Source: Choristoneura fumiferana
Taxonomy: Eukaryota; Arthropoda; Insecta; Lepidoptera; Tortricidae
Direction: 5' to 3'
NCBI RefSeq assembly: GCF_025370935.1
Contig: NC_133481.1
Span: forward strand, 20,834,313 to 20,898,312
Length of the DNA: 64,000 bases
Below are positions 25,335-35,774 of the stretch, piece after piece. Each line of letters begins with the position of its first letter. The stretch's first letter is position 1. The position numbers and the translations under genes are program-made. The notes under the pieces are model-generated. The model saw only the letters and a program-made list of their open reading frames with translations. It searched no databases and was not told where the DNA came from.

Positions 25335-25520
25335 CGTTTATCCGCTATCCCGCGGGAACTATGCAATTTTCCGGGATAAGTATCCTATGTCGTTTTTTGG
25401 GACTCGAACTATCTGTATACCGAATTTAATCTAAATCGGTTCATCGGTTTAGACGTGATGAAGTAACAAACAAACAAACAGAATTAAACTTTCTTATTTA
25501 TAATATTAGTGGGATTAGTG
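25335..25520 (+). repeat. Dispersed repeat ending TATAATATTAGTGGGAT
   Basis: CCCGCGGGAACTATGCAATT, CTAAATCGGTTCATCGGTTT, (CAAA)n and TTTATAATATTAGTGGGAT. A second copy is at 54580-54777. Confidence 0.7.
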
Positions 25521-26649
25521 AGATTGGGTATCAAATCAAATCAAAATCATTTATAACAATTACAGTGCACACTTACAACTCGTTGTGGGACTCTTTGGAA
25601 GAGGCATTTTTGCAGCAGGGTCTGTCTTTCGGTAGAGATGATGATGATGATGACTATTGAACTCACTGAATGACCCACTGTGGAACCGTTTCAAATAAAA
25701 AGTCATATTGATATTGATATGATGATGAAACTTACTGTGACATGAGGAAATTCTGGAGCGATCGGGAAGCAAATGGTTTGACAGTACTTGTAGTCAGCAA
25801 CAGAATGGGTAAGCCACTAAGAACTACCCCTGTAGTCTCATTTTCAACGGGATTAAGTTTCACGGAACAATTGAGATCAAAAATCAAATCACGGTGACAT
25901 CCGTGAATTAGTTTTCTGAATTTGAACTTAACGTCTGCAACAACATTGTAATGACACAATATCTTAATCACAGCAAACGCCTCTGTCTTCCGCGAATCAA
26001 TCCCAGTGCACCGGCTAAGGGCGCGGACGCGTCGTCGCCGATAATCGTCCGGCACAAAAACCGGAACGGTCCGCAACCCGTTCCCCTCGCGTGGGAACGG
26101 TGTCCGGCCACCGCAAAAACCCGCCCCGGCCATGTCGTGATTTGCGTGAAAAAGTACTGTCCTCCTTGCATGAAGCCTCGCATTGTCGCCAACATCATAT
26201 GCATTTTAAGATCCACAGAAAACTAGAGGCTTGCTGAAACGTCAAAAACTGTTCAACTTTATTGAAAAGTTTATTAATGTAATTTATAAACTATTATTTA
26301 ACCAAAATCTTATCACTAATATCTTCAAATTATGAAATATTTTAGTGATAATATGTAGTTCATTAGGGAAAATACATTATGTTAAACTATAAAGGAGAAA
26401 TTAAATAACTAAAATGTAAACTACATAGTTCCTTAAAGCATAAATAGATACTGCCCTTTGGTCACCGGCGCTTTTGCGAAATCACTGAAAAGTCTAACCT
26501 TTTCTTCTCACGATATTTCGCCATGTCAGTATTTATGTCCATCCATCAGCGATCAACAAAAAGCCCAGTACAGTAATCGTTTTTGTCCTTCATCGCAGTT
26601 ATAAATTTCAATCGTTTGTTAGAATTGGAATGAGTACGCCGATTAGTAT

Positions 26650-26821
26650 TGTTTTGGTGATAAGGTTGAGATTTGAATGGCTTGAATTTGTTGGATTATT
26701 AAAAGAAATACGTGTAGTTCGATCGAGTTTAATTTGCGACTGCCCTATGCTAACAAATCATCTGACGTGCCTCGGACACGTATTATACTTAGTTATAGAT
26801 AGGTTTACATTTGCACTAACA
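26650..26821 (-). repeat. BEL/Pao 3' LTR (172 bp)
   Basis: Partner of the 5' LTR. The inner edge is fixed by the adjoining purine-rich tract and the outer edge by loss of match to the other copy. Confidence 0.9.
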
Positions 26822-26832
26822 TACCGCCCACC
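26822..26832 (-). promoter_or_regulatory. BEL/Pao polypurine tract
   Basis: GGTGGGCGGTA directly precedes the 3' LTR on the coding strand, where plus-strand DNA synthesis is expected to start. Confidence 0.55.
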
Positions 26833-26920
26833 AAAGGACTATTAAGTCCTTTCAAATTGAATTTAAACAGCATGCAAAATTGATGACAGAAACAATTTAA
26901 CAATCATAAATACTTAAATA

Positions 26921-29900
26921 TTAATTGATTTCAACAGGTAATGCACACAATTTCGTAACAGATCTTTTCACTATGTTGCTACCAGATTTTACACTGTATA
27001 CTCTAGTGTAACCATCTTCTCCAGGGTGTTTTTCAACAATCCTTCCTAATGACCATTTACCCGGTGGTAAGTTATCAGTCTTGATTAGGACAATATCTCC
27101 AATTTTAAATTCGTCTTCCTTTTTTAGCCATTTAGGACGTTGCTGTAATCTGGTTAAATATTCATCCTGCCATCTACGCCAGAAATCTGACAATATTTTT
27201 TGAGTATGCTGCCATCTTGACAAGCTGTGCATCTTAGCATCTCTATAATCAGGAGTTGGAACTACAATAGGGGCTTCTCCGATTAGAAAATGTCCAGGTG
27301 TGAGAGGGTTTAGATTTTCCGGATCCGTATCATCAATCGGACACAAAGGTCGCGAGTTCAAGCAGGCCTCTATTTGACAAAGGACAGTTGACATTTCTTC
27401 GAAGGTTAGATTGCTGTTCAGTATTCTTTTAAGGTGGTGTTTAATTGATTTTACGCCTGCCTCCCACAGGCCACCAAAGGTGGGGCTATAAGCGGGTATA
27501 AAGTGCCATTGGGTGCCTTCTGTTGCGAGTGTCTCAGCTATTTTCCCCGAAAATTTCAAGTTTACTTCGTTCCAGGAATCCACGAGCTCCTTGTTAGCCC
27601 CTACAAAATTTCTCCCTTGATCGCTCCAAATATGACTACATTTTCCTCTTCGAGCGACAAAACGCCTAAAGGCTCCTATGAATGCCTCTGAAGTTAGATC
27701 TCCAACCAACTCGATATGAATGGCCTTCGTGGACATGCATATAAAAATAGATATGTAAGCCTTCATAGTTTTTGCACCTCTTCCTCTAGACGACAGAACT
27801 AGAAAAGGGCCGGCAAAATCCACTCCACTGTGTAAAAATGCTCTTGATGGAGTTACCCTGACTTCTGGGAGATCTCCCATAATTTGAGATTTATTAGTGG
27901 CTGTTTGCTTTGCACAAATTAGGCATTTTTTAATATATTTTTTCGTCAGTGACTTGGCTCTTAAAATCCAATACTTTGAGCGCAAATTGCACATCATTAA
28001 CGCCAGTCCTCCATGCAGCGTTTTGTCATGTGAATTAGCAATGATTAAATGCGTTAGGTAATTTTGATGTCCCAAGATAATTGGATGTTTTCTATCATCG
28101 TCAAGCTTAGAATTCCGTAGACGACCGCCCACCCTCAGTATATTTTTTTCATCTAAATACGGGTTCAACGATCGTAGCACGCTCGTTCTTTTTACTTGCT
28201 TGTTTGATTGTAATCTTTCAATTTCTTCTCCAAATTCTTCTTCTTGTACTTTTCTAACGCAAATAGTCAGCGATGTGTCTAATTCATTTGTTGTTAAGTC
28301 AGTATTCATATTTTCCATTTTCTTTTTACAGTTTAAAAATCTTCGGCAGTAGGTAATAGTTTTAATTAGTTCTTCTAAAGAGTCAAAGGCTTCAAATTGT
28401 GTAGTTAATCTAGTACCTAATTCGTTTTGTTCTTCAGTATTAAGGTAAGTATGTATTTTCGTTCCTTTCATTTCTTCATCTGTTGTATGTATTTCTTTTG
28501 TATTAATGTTTATTTCTTTTTCAGATAGCCAGTTCGGCCCGTTCCACCACATTTCATGCGTTCTCAACTCCGACAGTAATATTCCTCGCGAGGCCACGTC
28601 CGCTGGGTTTTCATTAGATTTAACATGGTGCCAATGCTTGTTGTTTAGGTTTTCAACGATTTCTACAACCCGATTCGCAACGAAAGGCTTCCACCGGTTG
28701 GGTTCTCCAGAAAGCCACGCAATGACAATGGATGAGTCTGTCCAAGCATGCATCTGTGATGTGGGTATTCTCATTGCTTGTCCAACTTGCTTCATTAACT
28801 TGGAGAGCAGTAACGCCCCACAAAGTTCTAGGCGAGGCAATGAAACAGTCTTCAGTGGTGCTACCCTAGTTCTAGCAGCAACGAGCTTACACCTGATTTT
28901 ATGCCTTGTTTCAGTTCTTATGTAGACTACAGCTGAATATGCATGCATCGATGCATCACTGAAGCCATGGATTTGAATGGTTTTACTGTCCAAATGATCT
29001 GTGTGAAGCCATCGGTCTATTTGAATATCAGTGACGTGTTCAAAATCTTCTCTTATTTTTCTCCATTCTTGTTCCAGACCAGAACTTACGTTTTCATCCC
29101 AGTTCACCTTTTCGAGCCATAATTTCTGAATCAAGATCTTTGCCATAATCGTACTAGGTGCAATCCATCCAAGTGGGTCAAATAATTTCTGTACATCAGA
29201 TAAAATGTTTCGCTTAGTTATGTTTTTTGTCATCGGTGGTAAAGACAACTTGTATTGAAATGTGTCTTTTCCTAAATTCCAAAATATTCCAAGTGCTTTT
29301 ATGGTACCATCAAGATTCAGTTGTACATGAACATTAGTTGATCTTTCGGTTGCATCAAAGGCTTTCATAAAATCAATGTTGTTTGATGCCCATTTCGTCA
29401 GATGGAATCCACCTTTGTTTAAAATGTTGGAAACTTCTTTAGCAACCAATATAGCTTCTTCAGGAGTTGCTGCGCCAGAAAGTAAGTCATCCATGTAAAA
29501 ATCTTCTTTTATTATCTTAACAGCTTCTGCTTGTTCATGTCCTTCATCAGTAGCAACACGCTGGAGTGTTTTAACGGCTAAGTATGGGGCTGGTGCCGTG
29601 CCGAACGTAACTCTTAGTAGACGATACTCTCTTAAATCTTCACATTCATTTTCTCTCCATAGAATTCGTTGATAATCCGTGTCTTCAGAAGTAACCAAAA
29701 CTTGACGATACATTTGTGCGACATCAGCCACGAATGCAATCTTTTTCATTCGCCATCGCATTAAAAGATTTCTCAAATCGTCTTGTAGTTGAGGCCCAAC
29801 CATTAACTCTTCGTTCAACGATATATTGTTCGTTCCTTTACACGACGCATCGAAAACAACGCGCGTCCGACTGGTTTCTTTGTCTTCGCGAACAACGGCG

Positions 29901-32107
29901 TGGTGTGGTAAGTAAACTGATTTGTTTGTTTCTTTTTCTTCTTCAGGTATTTCTTCCATGTGTCCTTGATCTATATAATCTTTAATTACTTTTGTGTATT
30001 CTGCTTTCAGGTCCGGTGACTTCTTGAACCTTTTTTCCAACTGAAGAAATCTGTTTGTTGCTATCTCTTTTGTGTTTCCGTCGGGTGATTGTGGATTATC
30101 AGTTTTAAAGGGAAGTTTGACTATGTATCGTCCTTCTTTGTTTCTGCTAATTGTTTTTTCATAGTTTTCTTCACATAACCTTTCTTCTTGTGTTAAGTGT
30201 CTTTTAGTGCCAGTGTCAATTTCCCATATTGACTTCAACATGTCTTCCACGTCAACCTGATGATGCATAACGAGGTGAGTAGCTTCTTGTGCTTTTGATG
30301 AAACTTCTCCAAAAAGAATCCAGCCCAGGTCGGTTTTATGTGCGCTTGGTGTACCTGGAGGACCTTTAATTAAGTGTTGTTGTACTATTCTTGCATATTC
30401 TTTGACGCCTAGAAGAAGGTCGATAGGTCCTGACGTGAACCAAGTCGGGTCAGCCAGTTGTAATCCCTGTAGGTGTGGCCAGGGTTGTGTCATAATTTCC
30501 TTAGTGGGGATCTTCGTGGTCAGTTGTTTAGGCATGACGTAGGCTTGTATCGGTAGGACATATGTTGCATCCCACCGTGACTTTAGTTGAAGCTGAACCA
30601 CGTGTTTAATATTTGTTCTTGTAGACCCCACCCCTGTGACGCTTCCTTTTGCTGGTTGTCGATCTAACTTGAGTAATTGAGTCGCCTTTTCGCTGATGAA
30701 CGATGCTTGGGAACCTTGGTCAACTAGCGCGCGTAGTGGAATGATGTGACCCAGCTTGCTTGTTGCTTCCACCACAGCTGTGGCTAGTAGTGCTACTCCA
30801 GGTCTAGTAGTGAGATGTGACGCGATCATTGTATTAGCTATTAGTTCTTCTTGGTCTTCTACAACATGTTGTGTTGAAGCTAGCGGTTGTGAAGATTTCA
30901 TGGATCCCGCAAGCTCCCGTTCATTAGATTGATGTAGAAGGGAATGATGACGTCGTTGACATATTCTACAGGACACAGGTACTCTGCACCTTGACGCTGA
31001 GTGTCCTGGTACTAAACAGTTAAAACACAGGTTTTTGTTCTTAACGTACTCGTATCTTTTTGTAGGTTCCAAGGTAGTAAACTCTTTACAGTGGCATAAT
31101 GTATGGCTCTCTGTGCACATAACGCAATTTTTAACAACAGTCGGCGTGGCAACATAAAATGATTTTTCTTTGACTTGCTTAATTTCTCGTGTATTTGCAT
31201 TAATTAACTCCAATGTGCGGAATTTGGTTTCTAAAAATGTTTTGAAATCATTCCATGTGGGTAGCGGCTCGGAGTCATTTTTGTACGAATACTCTTCCCA
31301 TTCTTTATGCGTCTCTGGGTCCAATTTCTGGACGAGCAGAAATATAATTATCGAATCCCAAGAGCTCGTGTCGATTTGCATGTTTTTAAGGTTATTCAAA
31401 CATTCAGTAGAAGTATCTACTAAGCATTTAAATTGAACAGCTGATTGGGTGGTAATTTTGCGTTGATTAAGTAATCTCTTCAAATTGTGATTTAAATTAA
31501 GTCTTTTGTTGCCATACCTTGTTTTCAAAATATCCCATGCTTGTAAATAATTATCTGACGTAACTTGCACATGCTTTAACAACGACTCGGCTTCTGCGGT
31601 AACACTGGTCTTCAAATAATGTAACCTTTGAACGTCACTGAGGGTTTTATTGTTATGCACCAACGAAATAAATAAGTCCTGGAACGTTGGCCACTCTTCG
31701 TAGCGCCCGGTGAACGTGGGCAGCTGGATCCTCGGCAAACGTACAAGGTTATTTTGTGCACTCTCCACTAAGCTCAAATTTACAGAATCCATCGTTGATT
31801 GTTGTGATAAACTCATTAGCATATCTCTTAAATCGCCTTGTAGCACGTTATACAAATCTTCGTAGATATAGTACTCTTCGTTTAAAAAGTAAGGTAAAAT
31901 TCCTCGACTTTCCTTTGGGGTAATTTTAACCAATTGTTTGTGTGCGTCCTTAAAATTTGTCCAGTAATCGTCGATAATTTTCATACGTGACTCAATGTAT
32001 CCTTTCGTTAGTCTGGCCTTCGGACATTTCTTCAAATTAAGCTGTGTTTTTTTAAACGAAGTAGCAGCATCTTCAAGCACGGCGAGTATTTGTTCTTGAG
32101 TAGCCAT
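26921..32107 (-). CDS. BEL/Pao Gag-Pol polyprotein, 1728 aa
   Basis: A complete single frame without stops. In order: a gag region of the DUF1759 type (LPTFTGRYEEWPTFQDLF, about residues 130-300); two zinc-knuckle-like clusters (CFNCLVPGHSASRC and CRICQRRHH, about 355-390); an aspartic protease of the DUF1758 type with LVDQGSQASF (near 455); reverse transcriptase with VVFDASCKG, FVADVAQMYRQV and the catalytic YMDD at 871-874; an RNase H/peptidase A17 region (GFSDASMHAYSAVVY); an H2C2-type integrase zinc finger; an integrase core with GVDFAGP, SDQGRNFVG and GLWEAGVKS carrying the D, D and E residues; and a C-terminal DUF5641 domain (PPGKWSLGRIVEKHPGEDG). This order (protease, RT, RNase H, integrase) and these domains are diagnostic of BEL/Pao. 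Length is normal for the group, so the element may still be competent. Confidence 0.97.
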   Translation of the reverse strand: MATQEQILAVLEDAATSFKKTQLNLKKCPKARLTKGYIESRMKIIDDYWTNFKDAHKQLVKITPKESRGILPYFLNEEYYIYEDLYNVLQGDLRDMLMSLSQQSTMDSVNLSLVESAQNNLVRLPRIQLPTFTGRYEEWPTFQDLFISLVHNNKTLSDVQRLHYLKTSVTAEAESLLKHVQVTSDNYLQAWDILKTRYGNKRLNLNHNLKRLLNQRKITTQSAVQFKCLVDTSTECLNNLKNMQIDTSSWDSIIIFLLVQKLDPETHKEWEEYSYKNDSEPLPTWNDFKTFLETKFRTLELINANTREIKQVKEKSFYVATPTVVKNCVMCTESHTLCHCKEFTTLEPTKRYEYVKNKNLCFNCLVPGHSASRCRVPVSCRICQRRHHSLLHQSNERELAGSMKSSQPLASTQHVVEDQEELIANTMIASHLTTRPGVALLATAVVEATSKLGHIIPLRALVDQGSQASFISEKATQLLKLDRQPAKGSVTGVGSTRTNIKHVVQLQLKSRWDATYVLPIQAYVMPKQLTTKIPTKEIMTQPWPHLQGLQLADPTWFTSGPIDLLLGVKEYARIVQQHLIKGPPGTPSAHKTDLGWILFGEVSSKAQEATHLVMHHQVDVEDMLKSIWEIDTGTKRHLTQEERLCEENYEKTISRNKEGRYIVKLPFKTDNPQSPDGNTKEIATNRFLQLEKRFKKSPDLKAEYTKVIKDYIDQGHMEEIPEEEKETNKSVYLPHHAVVREDKETSRTRVVFDASCKGTNNISLNEELMVGPQLQDDLRNLLMRWRMKKIAFVADVAQMYRQVLVTSEDTDYQRILWRENECEDLREYRLLRVTFGTAPAPYLAVKTLQRVATDEGHEQAEAVKIIKEDFYMDDLLSGAATPEEAILVAKEVSNILNKGGFHLTKWASNNIDFMKAFDATERSTNVHVQLNLDGTIKALGIFWNLGKDTFQYKLSLPPMTKNITKRNILSDVQKLFDPLGWIAPSTIMAKILIQKLWLEKVNWDENVSSGLEQEWRKIREDFEHVTDIQIDRWLHTDHLDSKTIQIHGFSDASMHAYSAVVYIRTETRHKIRCKLVAARTRVAPLKTVSLPRLELCGALLLSKLMKQVGQAMRIPTSQMHAWTDSSIVIAWLSGEPNRWKPFVANRVVEIVENLNNKHWHHVKSNENPADVASRGILLSELRTHEMWWNGPNWLSEKEININTKEIHTTDEEMKGTKIHTYLNTEEQNELGTRLTTQFEAFDSLEELIKTITYCRRFLNCKKKMENMNTDLTTNELDTSLTICVRKVQEEEFGEEIERLQSNKQVKRTSVLRSLNPYLDEKNILRVGGRLRNSKLDDDRKHPIILGHQNYLTHLIIANSHDKTLHGGLALMMCNLRSKYWILRAKSLTKKYIKKCLICAKQTATNKSQIMGDLPEVRVTPSRAFLHSGVDFAGPFLVLSSRGRGAKTMKAYISIFICMSTKAIHIELVGDLTSEAFIGAFRRFVARRGKCSHIWSDQGRNFVGANKELVDSWNEVNLKFSGKIAETLATEGTQWHFIPAYSPTFGGLWEAGVKSIKHHLKRILNSNLTFEEMSTVLCQIEACLNSRPLCPIDDTDPENLNPLTPGHFLIGEAPIVVPTPDYRDAKMHSLSRWQHTQKILSDFWRRWQDEYLTRLQQRPKWLKKEDEFKIGDIVLIKTDNLPPGKWSLGRIVEKHPGEDGYTRVYSVKSGSNIVKRSVTKLCALPVEIN

Positions 32108-32310
32108 ACCTACTTCACGTATTCTTCAAAAGTTTTGTTTAAACAATATAAATCAAATTATATTGAATGTTGTTAAAACACTAAGCCATAAAAGTTGTTT
32201 ACTTCTTCGTAATAATCTCAAGTTCGATGCAATTGAATAGATGCGCCGGCTTGGAATGCAGTTCTTTTGTTCTCGTAGCTCGGCCGGCGAGTGTCCGCAG
32301 CGTAAGTTAT

Positions 32311-32328
32311 CCGGTTCGATTGTGACCA
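32311..32328 (-). promoter_or_regulatory. BEL/Pao tRNA primer-binding site
   Basis: Two bases inside the 5' LTR the minus strand reads TGGTCACAATCGAACCGG. This is complementary to a tRNA 3' end with T-arm GGTTCGATT and terminal CCA. I cannot say which tRNA. Confidence 0.75.
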
Positions 32329-32330
32329 TA

Positions 32331-32502
32331 TGTTTTGGTGATAAGGTTGAGATTTGAATGGCTTGAATTTGTTGGATTATTAAAAGAAATACGTGTAGTT
32401 CGATCGAGTTTAATTTGCGACTGCCCTATGCTAACAAATCATCTGACGTGCCTCGGACACGTATTATACTTAGTTATAGATAGGTTTACATTTGCAACAA
32501 CA
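32331..32502 (-). repeat. BEL/Pao 5' LTR (172 bp)
   Basis: Matches 26650-26821 over its whole length except two adjacent bases close to the outer end. It begins TGTT and ends AACA when read on the minus strand. Confidence 0.9.
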
Positions 32503-33230
32503 CGTCTATTTTGGTCATTGCGCATCAGCATCGACTATTATCCAATTGATGTCCGAGCAACAAATGCTATATAATTGCTTATTATAGATATATTAAAACT
32601 CGAGCTCTCAGTCCTCGCTCTCAGAGGTACAACATTAGTCACAATCGGTCTTGGGAAAAATAAAAATTTTATTGATCTTTAAAGGCTTACAATATTTGGG
32701 AATAAAACTCGATTTAGTGTTAAATTCGTTTGCTGATAAATGATTGTTGCTGGTTTAGAACGTTGAACTTTTTTCAATGCGCGACGCCCGCGGATTTATT
32801 TGATACAAATTAGGGTTCTGTTTTTTGTATGCATGTACAAATGTATCTTAATTTGTGTCCCAAATTAACCATCTTGACTGGAAATGGGTATTCTTCTTAA
32901 CTTCCTGCTTAACGATCTTAATTGTATGAATTTATGCGGTGTTTTGCTATTTTATGATTGGGCCTCAATGCTGAATTCAATGTTGATAAAGAAAGAGGAA
33001 AAGATAGATAGGTTTATTCTTAATGTAGAAGGAAGGTCAACTTAGAGCTAGTTAAGGCGCGCTCAGTTTATTTGAACACGGTTCACATAACGATTTTTGT
33101 GCAGCCAAATGAAAGCTATATTAGCCCATTCTAAATCGGTGGTGCTGATTTAGCTGCTAAATAGCTATATGAGATTCTAAATATACGTGCAATTTATGTA
33201 TCAAGACCATGTCCAAGAATATCAAATAGG

Positions 33231-33816
33231 TGAGCGTGTCGGACACGAGTAAATAGGGTTCCGAAAAAATTAAGTAAATATTTCTAAGATTTCGTAGTAA
33301 TATTATCTAATTAGGTATATACCTGAGGCTGCTATTTACTCTTAAATTACTAATAATTCTCAAGAAAACTTAACCGTTACAGTTTTCCTGTAAGTTTGAT
33401 ATTTTTACTACCATCCTGAATTTTTTCAATTTTTTGCACCCACCGGTTTAGATTTTAGAGGGGGGGGGGACGCTCGATTTTAATGAAAATGTTCACTTTA
33501 AAGTTGAATATTTTGCAAACAAATCACTGAATCCCTAATGGTTTTAAAATACTCATCCAACGATACCCCACACTACAAGGTTGGATGAGAAAAAAAATCA
33601 CCCCCACTTTTCGTCTATGGAAGGTACTTACTCTACATTTTTTTTATATTATTTATTGTACCATTTTGTCGGCATAGTTTACATATATATTCGTGCAAAA
33701 TTACAGCTTTCTAGCATTGATAGTCCCTGAGCAAAGCCGCGGACGGACAGGCAAACAGACATGGCGAAACTATAAGAGTTCCGTTTTTGCCATTTTGGCT
33801 ACGGAACCCTAAAAAG
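33231..33816 (-). repeat. Dispersed GGGTTCCG repeat, copy 2
   Basis: Reverse orientation; GCGTGTCGGACACGAG at the left, TACGGAACCCTAAAAAG at the right. Confidence 0.8.
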
Positions 33817-33859
33817 TATAAAATAAATCATTCAATTTAAAAATCAAAACTCCGACTGC

Positions 33860-34015
33860 CTTAAAAACTAAAAGGAAGTAAATAAGTCTAGTGGTTTAAG
33901 TTCAACAGTCGGGACCCATTTAATTTAGTAATGGGTCCCGACTGTTGAGCTTTAAATTAGCTACTTAACAGAGTCCTAGACCACCAGACTTATTTTCTTC
34001 CTTTTAGTTTTTAAG
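33860..34015. repeat. Foldback repeat at the edge of the gap
   Basis: Inner arms TTCAACAGTCGGGACCCATT and AATGGGTCCCGACTGTTGAG, outer arms CTTAAAAACTAAAAGGAAG and CTTCCTTTTAGTTTTTAAG. The right end coincides with the first N. Confidence 0.8.
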
Positions 34016-34115
34016 NNNNNNNNNNNNNNNNNNNNNNNNNNNNNNNNNNNNNNNNNNNNNNNNNNNNNNNNNNNNNNNNNNNNNNNNNNNNNNNNNNNNN
34101 NNNNNNNNNNNNNNN
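34016..34115. other. Assembly gap (100 N)
   Basis: Exactly 100 undefined bases, a usual placeholder for a gap of unknown size. A foldback repeat ends at its left edge. Confidence 1.
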
Positions 34116-34585
34116 CGACTTCGTTTGCGAATTACATTTATCGCTAAAACTACGCAGAAATTACGCAATTTCACGTAATACATTATGTGTTAGTCCAAAG
34201 CTATAAAGTATCTGTGTTTTTATCCGATCCGCACAGATCAGCCGTCTTAGAGTGAAATATTAACAAACATTCACACTCAACAAACCTTTCACAGCTGATA
34301 TTATTATTGAAGGCTAACCTATTTAGTTTGCGCCTTGAATGTTTTGTACAGCACAATTAGACAAAATTTAAGGGGCAAAGTTTTCTATCAACCTGTTATT
34401 GTTATTCTGATCGTCAATACGTTATTTCTAAAACCTGATGTCATGAACTAATACTGTATCCCAACAGAAATTTAGTCAAAAGTGATAAATAAAAGCTTTC
34501 TTTAAAATTTTACAATACAAAAGAGATAGTGCTTGAGACAAATGGCTATCGATGGTGGTAATGGTGTACACGGACAATGCGTGGT

Positions 34586-34680
34586 GGCATGCCTGATCTG
34601 GTGTACTTTGTAATGAATGCTCACTTTTTAAGTAATTAGTGGTTATGAAACTACATAATATAAATATAATCAAATAAAAA
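34586..34680 (-). repeat. Outer inverted repeat, left copy
   Basis: Imperfect reverse complement of 40442-40544. Both end outward at the same motif, CCAGATCAGGCATGCC. Confidence 0.6.
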
Positions 34681-34686
34681 GTTTAA

Positions 34687-35157
34687 GGGCGTCTGTGATT
34701 TTTTTAGCTTATATATTAGATGTGCCTAAATTATTTTGTACAGCGTCATTTGACGGTCTTTTCTAGGTTTTTATGTAAAGTTTAATATATTTTTTAAATT
34801 GATCAATCACTTTATAAGCTTATATACATTGTCTTTCACGACAGCTAATAATTTTCGAATTGACTTCAGATTGAGTCAGTTTTCAGAACAGTTTTGGTGC
34901 ATTTTTCCTTTTTGGCAGAAAAATGCCTCCCATATAAATACTATTTTGATGCTTGGATTCGTTTCCCGACTCTTCCAAGTAGAAAACAGTAACATCATGA
35001 TTCTTATTGGAAAGATAAATTCCTAATGAGCGTAAACAGCTTGTGAAAATATAAATACAATGTGGCATTGAAGTTGAAACTAGTGAACGTTACAAAATAC
35101 TTAGTGTACAGTATTTTAGCACAGTGAATACATTAAAGCTAAAACTAACAGACGCCC
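34687..35157. mobile_element. PIF/Harbinger-like MITE (471 bp)
   Basis: Terminal inverted repeats begin GGGCGTCTGT and end ACAGACGCCC, extending imperfectly through TTTAGCTT. Flanked on both sides by TAA, a 3-bp duplication typical of PIF/Harbinger. No transposase frame. It ends 8 bp before the DIRS element. Confidence 0.6.
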
Positions 35158-35165
35158 TAACGTTA

Positions 35166-35395
35166 AATTAATGATTAAACGAACTTACCTGTAAGTGAAG
35201 TTCTATCATAATTATATGATAGCTTTGTCCGAAGAGATTAGCAGAGATCACATGTAGTAACGCATATTGTGTCGCCTTCCACACTATATTTGAGATGCTG
35301 TATGAACAGCAACCCTTTACCTTTACTTTTTTTTTTTTTTTTTTTTGTGGGTACACCGAGCCTTCTCAGTTTCTACCCCATTTGATATCTTCATT
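35166..35395 (+). repeat. DIRS left inverted terminal repeat
   Basis: Pairs with 40257-40441 from about 35210 inward, including an 18-20 base T run. The first ~44 bases are an extension not present at the right end, but are copied in the internal complementary region. Confidence 0.88.
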
Positions 35396-35524
35396 TAGTT
35401 CAGAGTCTCCCACCACATAGCTAGACAGATACATGCATTATATAGCTACACATAGGTACTTATATAATGAGTTTGTATGTGTAATTGTTACTTTATTAAG
35501 GGGCTTGACAAGGGGAGGGTGGGA

Positions 35525-35646
35525 TGCTAATCTCTTCGGACAAAGCTATCATATAATTATGATAGAACTTCACTTACAGGTAAGTTCGTTTAATCATTAA
35601 TTATATTTCTAGCTTTGTCCTCGAGATTAGCAGAGATCACATGTAG
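35525..35646. repeat. DIRS internal complementary region
   Basis: The first half (to about 35600) is the reverse complement of the left terminus; the second half is the reverse complement of the right terminus. They meet at CATTAATTATATTT. This is the template for circle closure in the DIRS replication model. Confidence 0.88.
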
Positions 35647-35774
35647 ATGTTGAGAGATTGTACCACTAACATCAGAGAAAAACAACGAAGTGATCATAGG
35701 TACATTTATATTAAATTCAAAATTGAAACAAATAAGTAGGTTCATTTTGCAATAATCAGATTAGAGACATCATG

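Larger units (their letters stand above)
26650..32502 (-). mobile_element. BEL/Pao LTR retrotransposon, near intact
   Basis: A 5.85-kb minus-strand element: 5' LTR at 32331-32502, primer-binding site at 32311-32328, one uninterrupted gag-pol frame at 26921-32107, purine-rich tract at 26822-26832 and 3' LTR at 26650-26821. Both LTRs read TGTT...AACA on the coding strand and differ at only two adjacent positions near the outer end, so the insertion is young. Five to six bases on either side do not match, so no target-site duplication is visible. No envelope frame is present. Confidence 0.95.

Noticed and set aside
26650..32502. Endogenous retrovirus with envelope
   Set aside because: Only gag-pol of BEL/Pao type is present; no additional frame lies between integrase and the 3' LTR.
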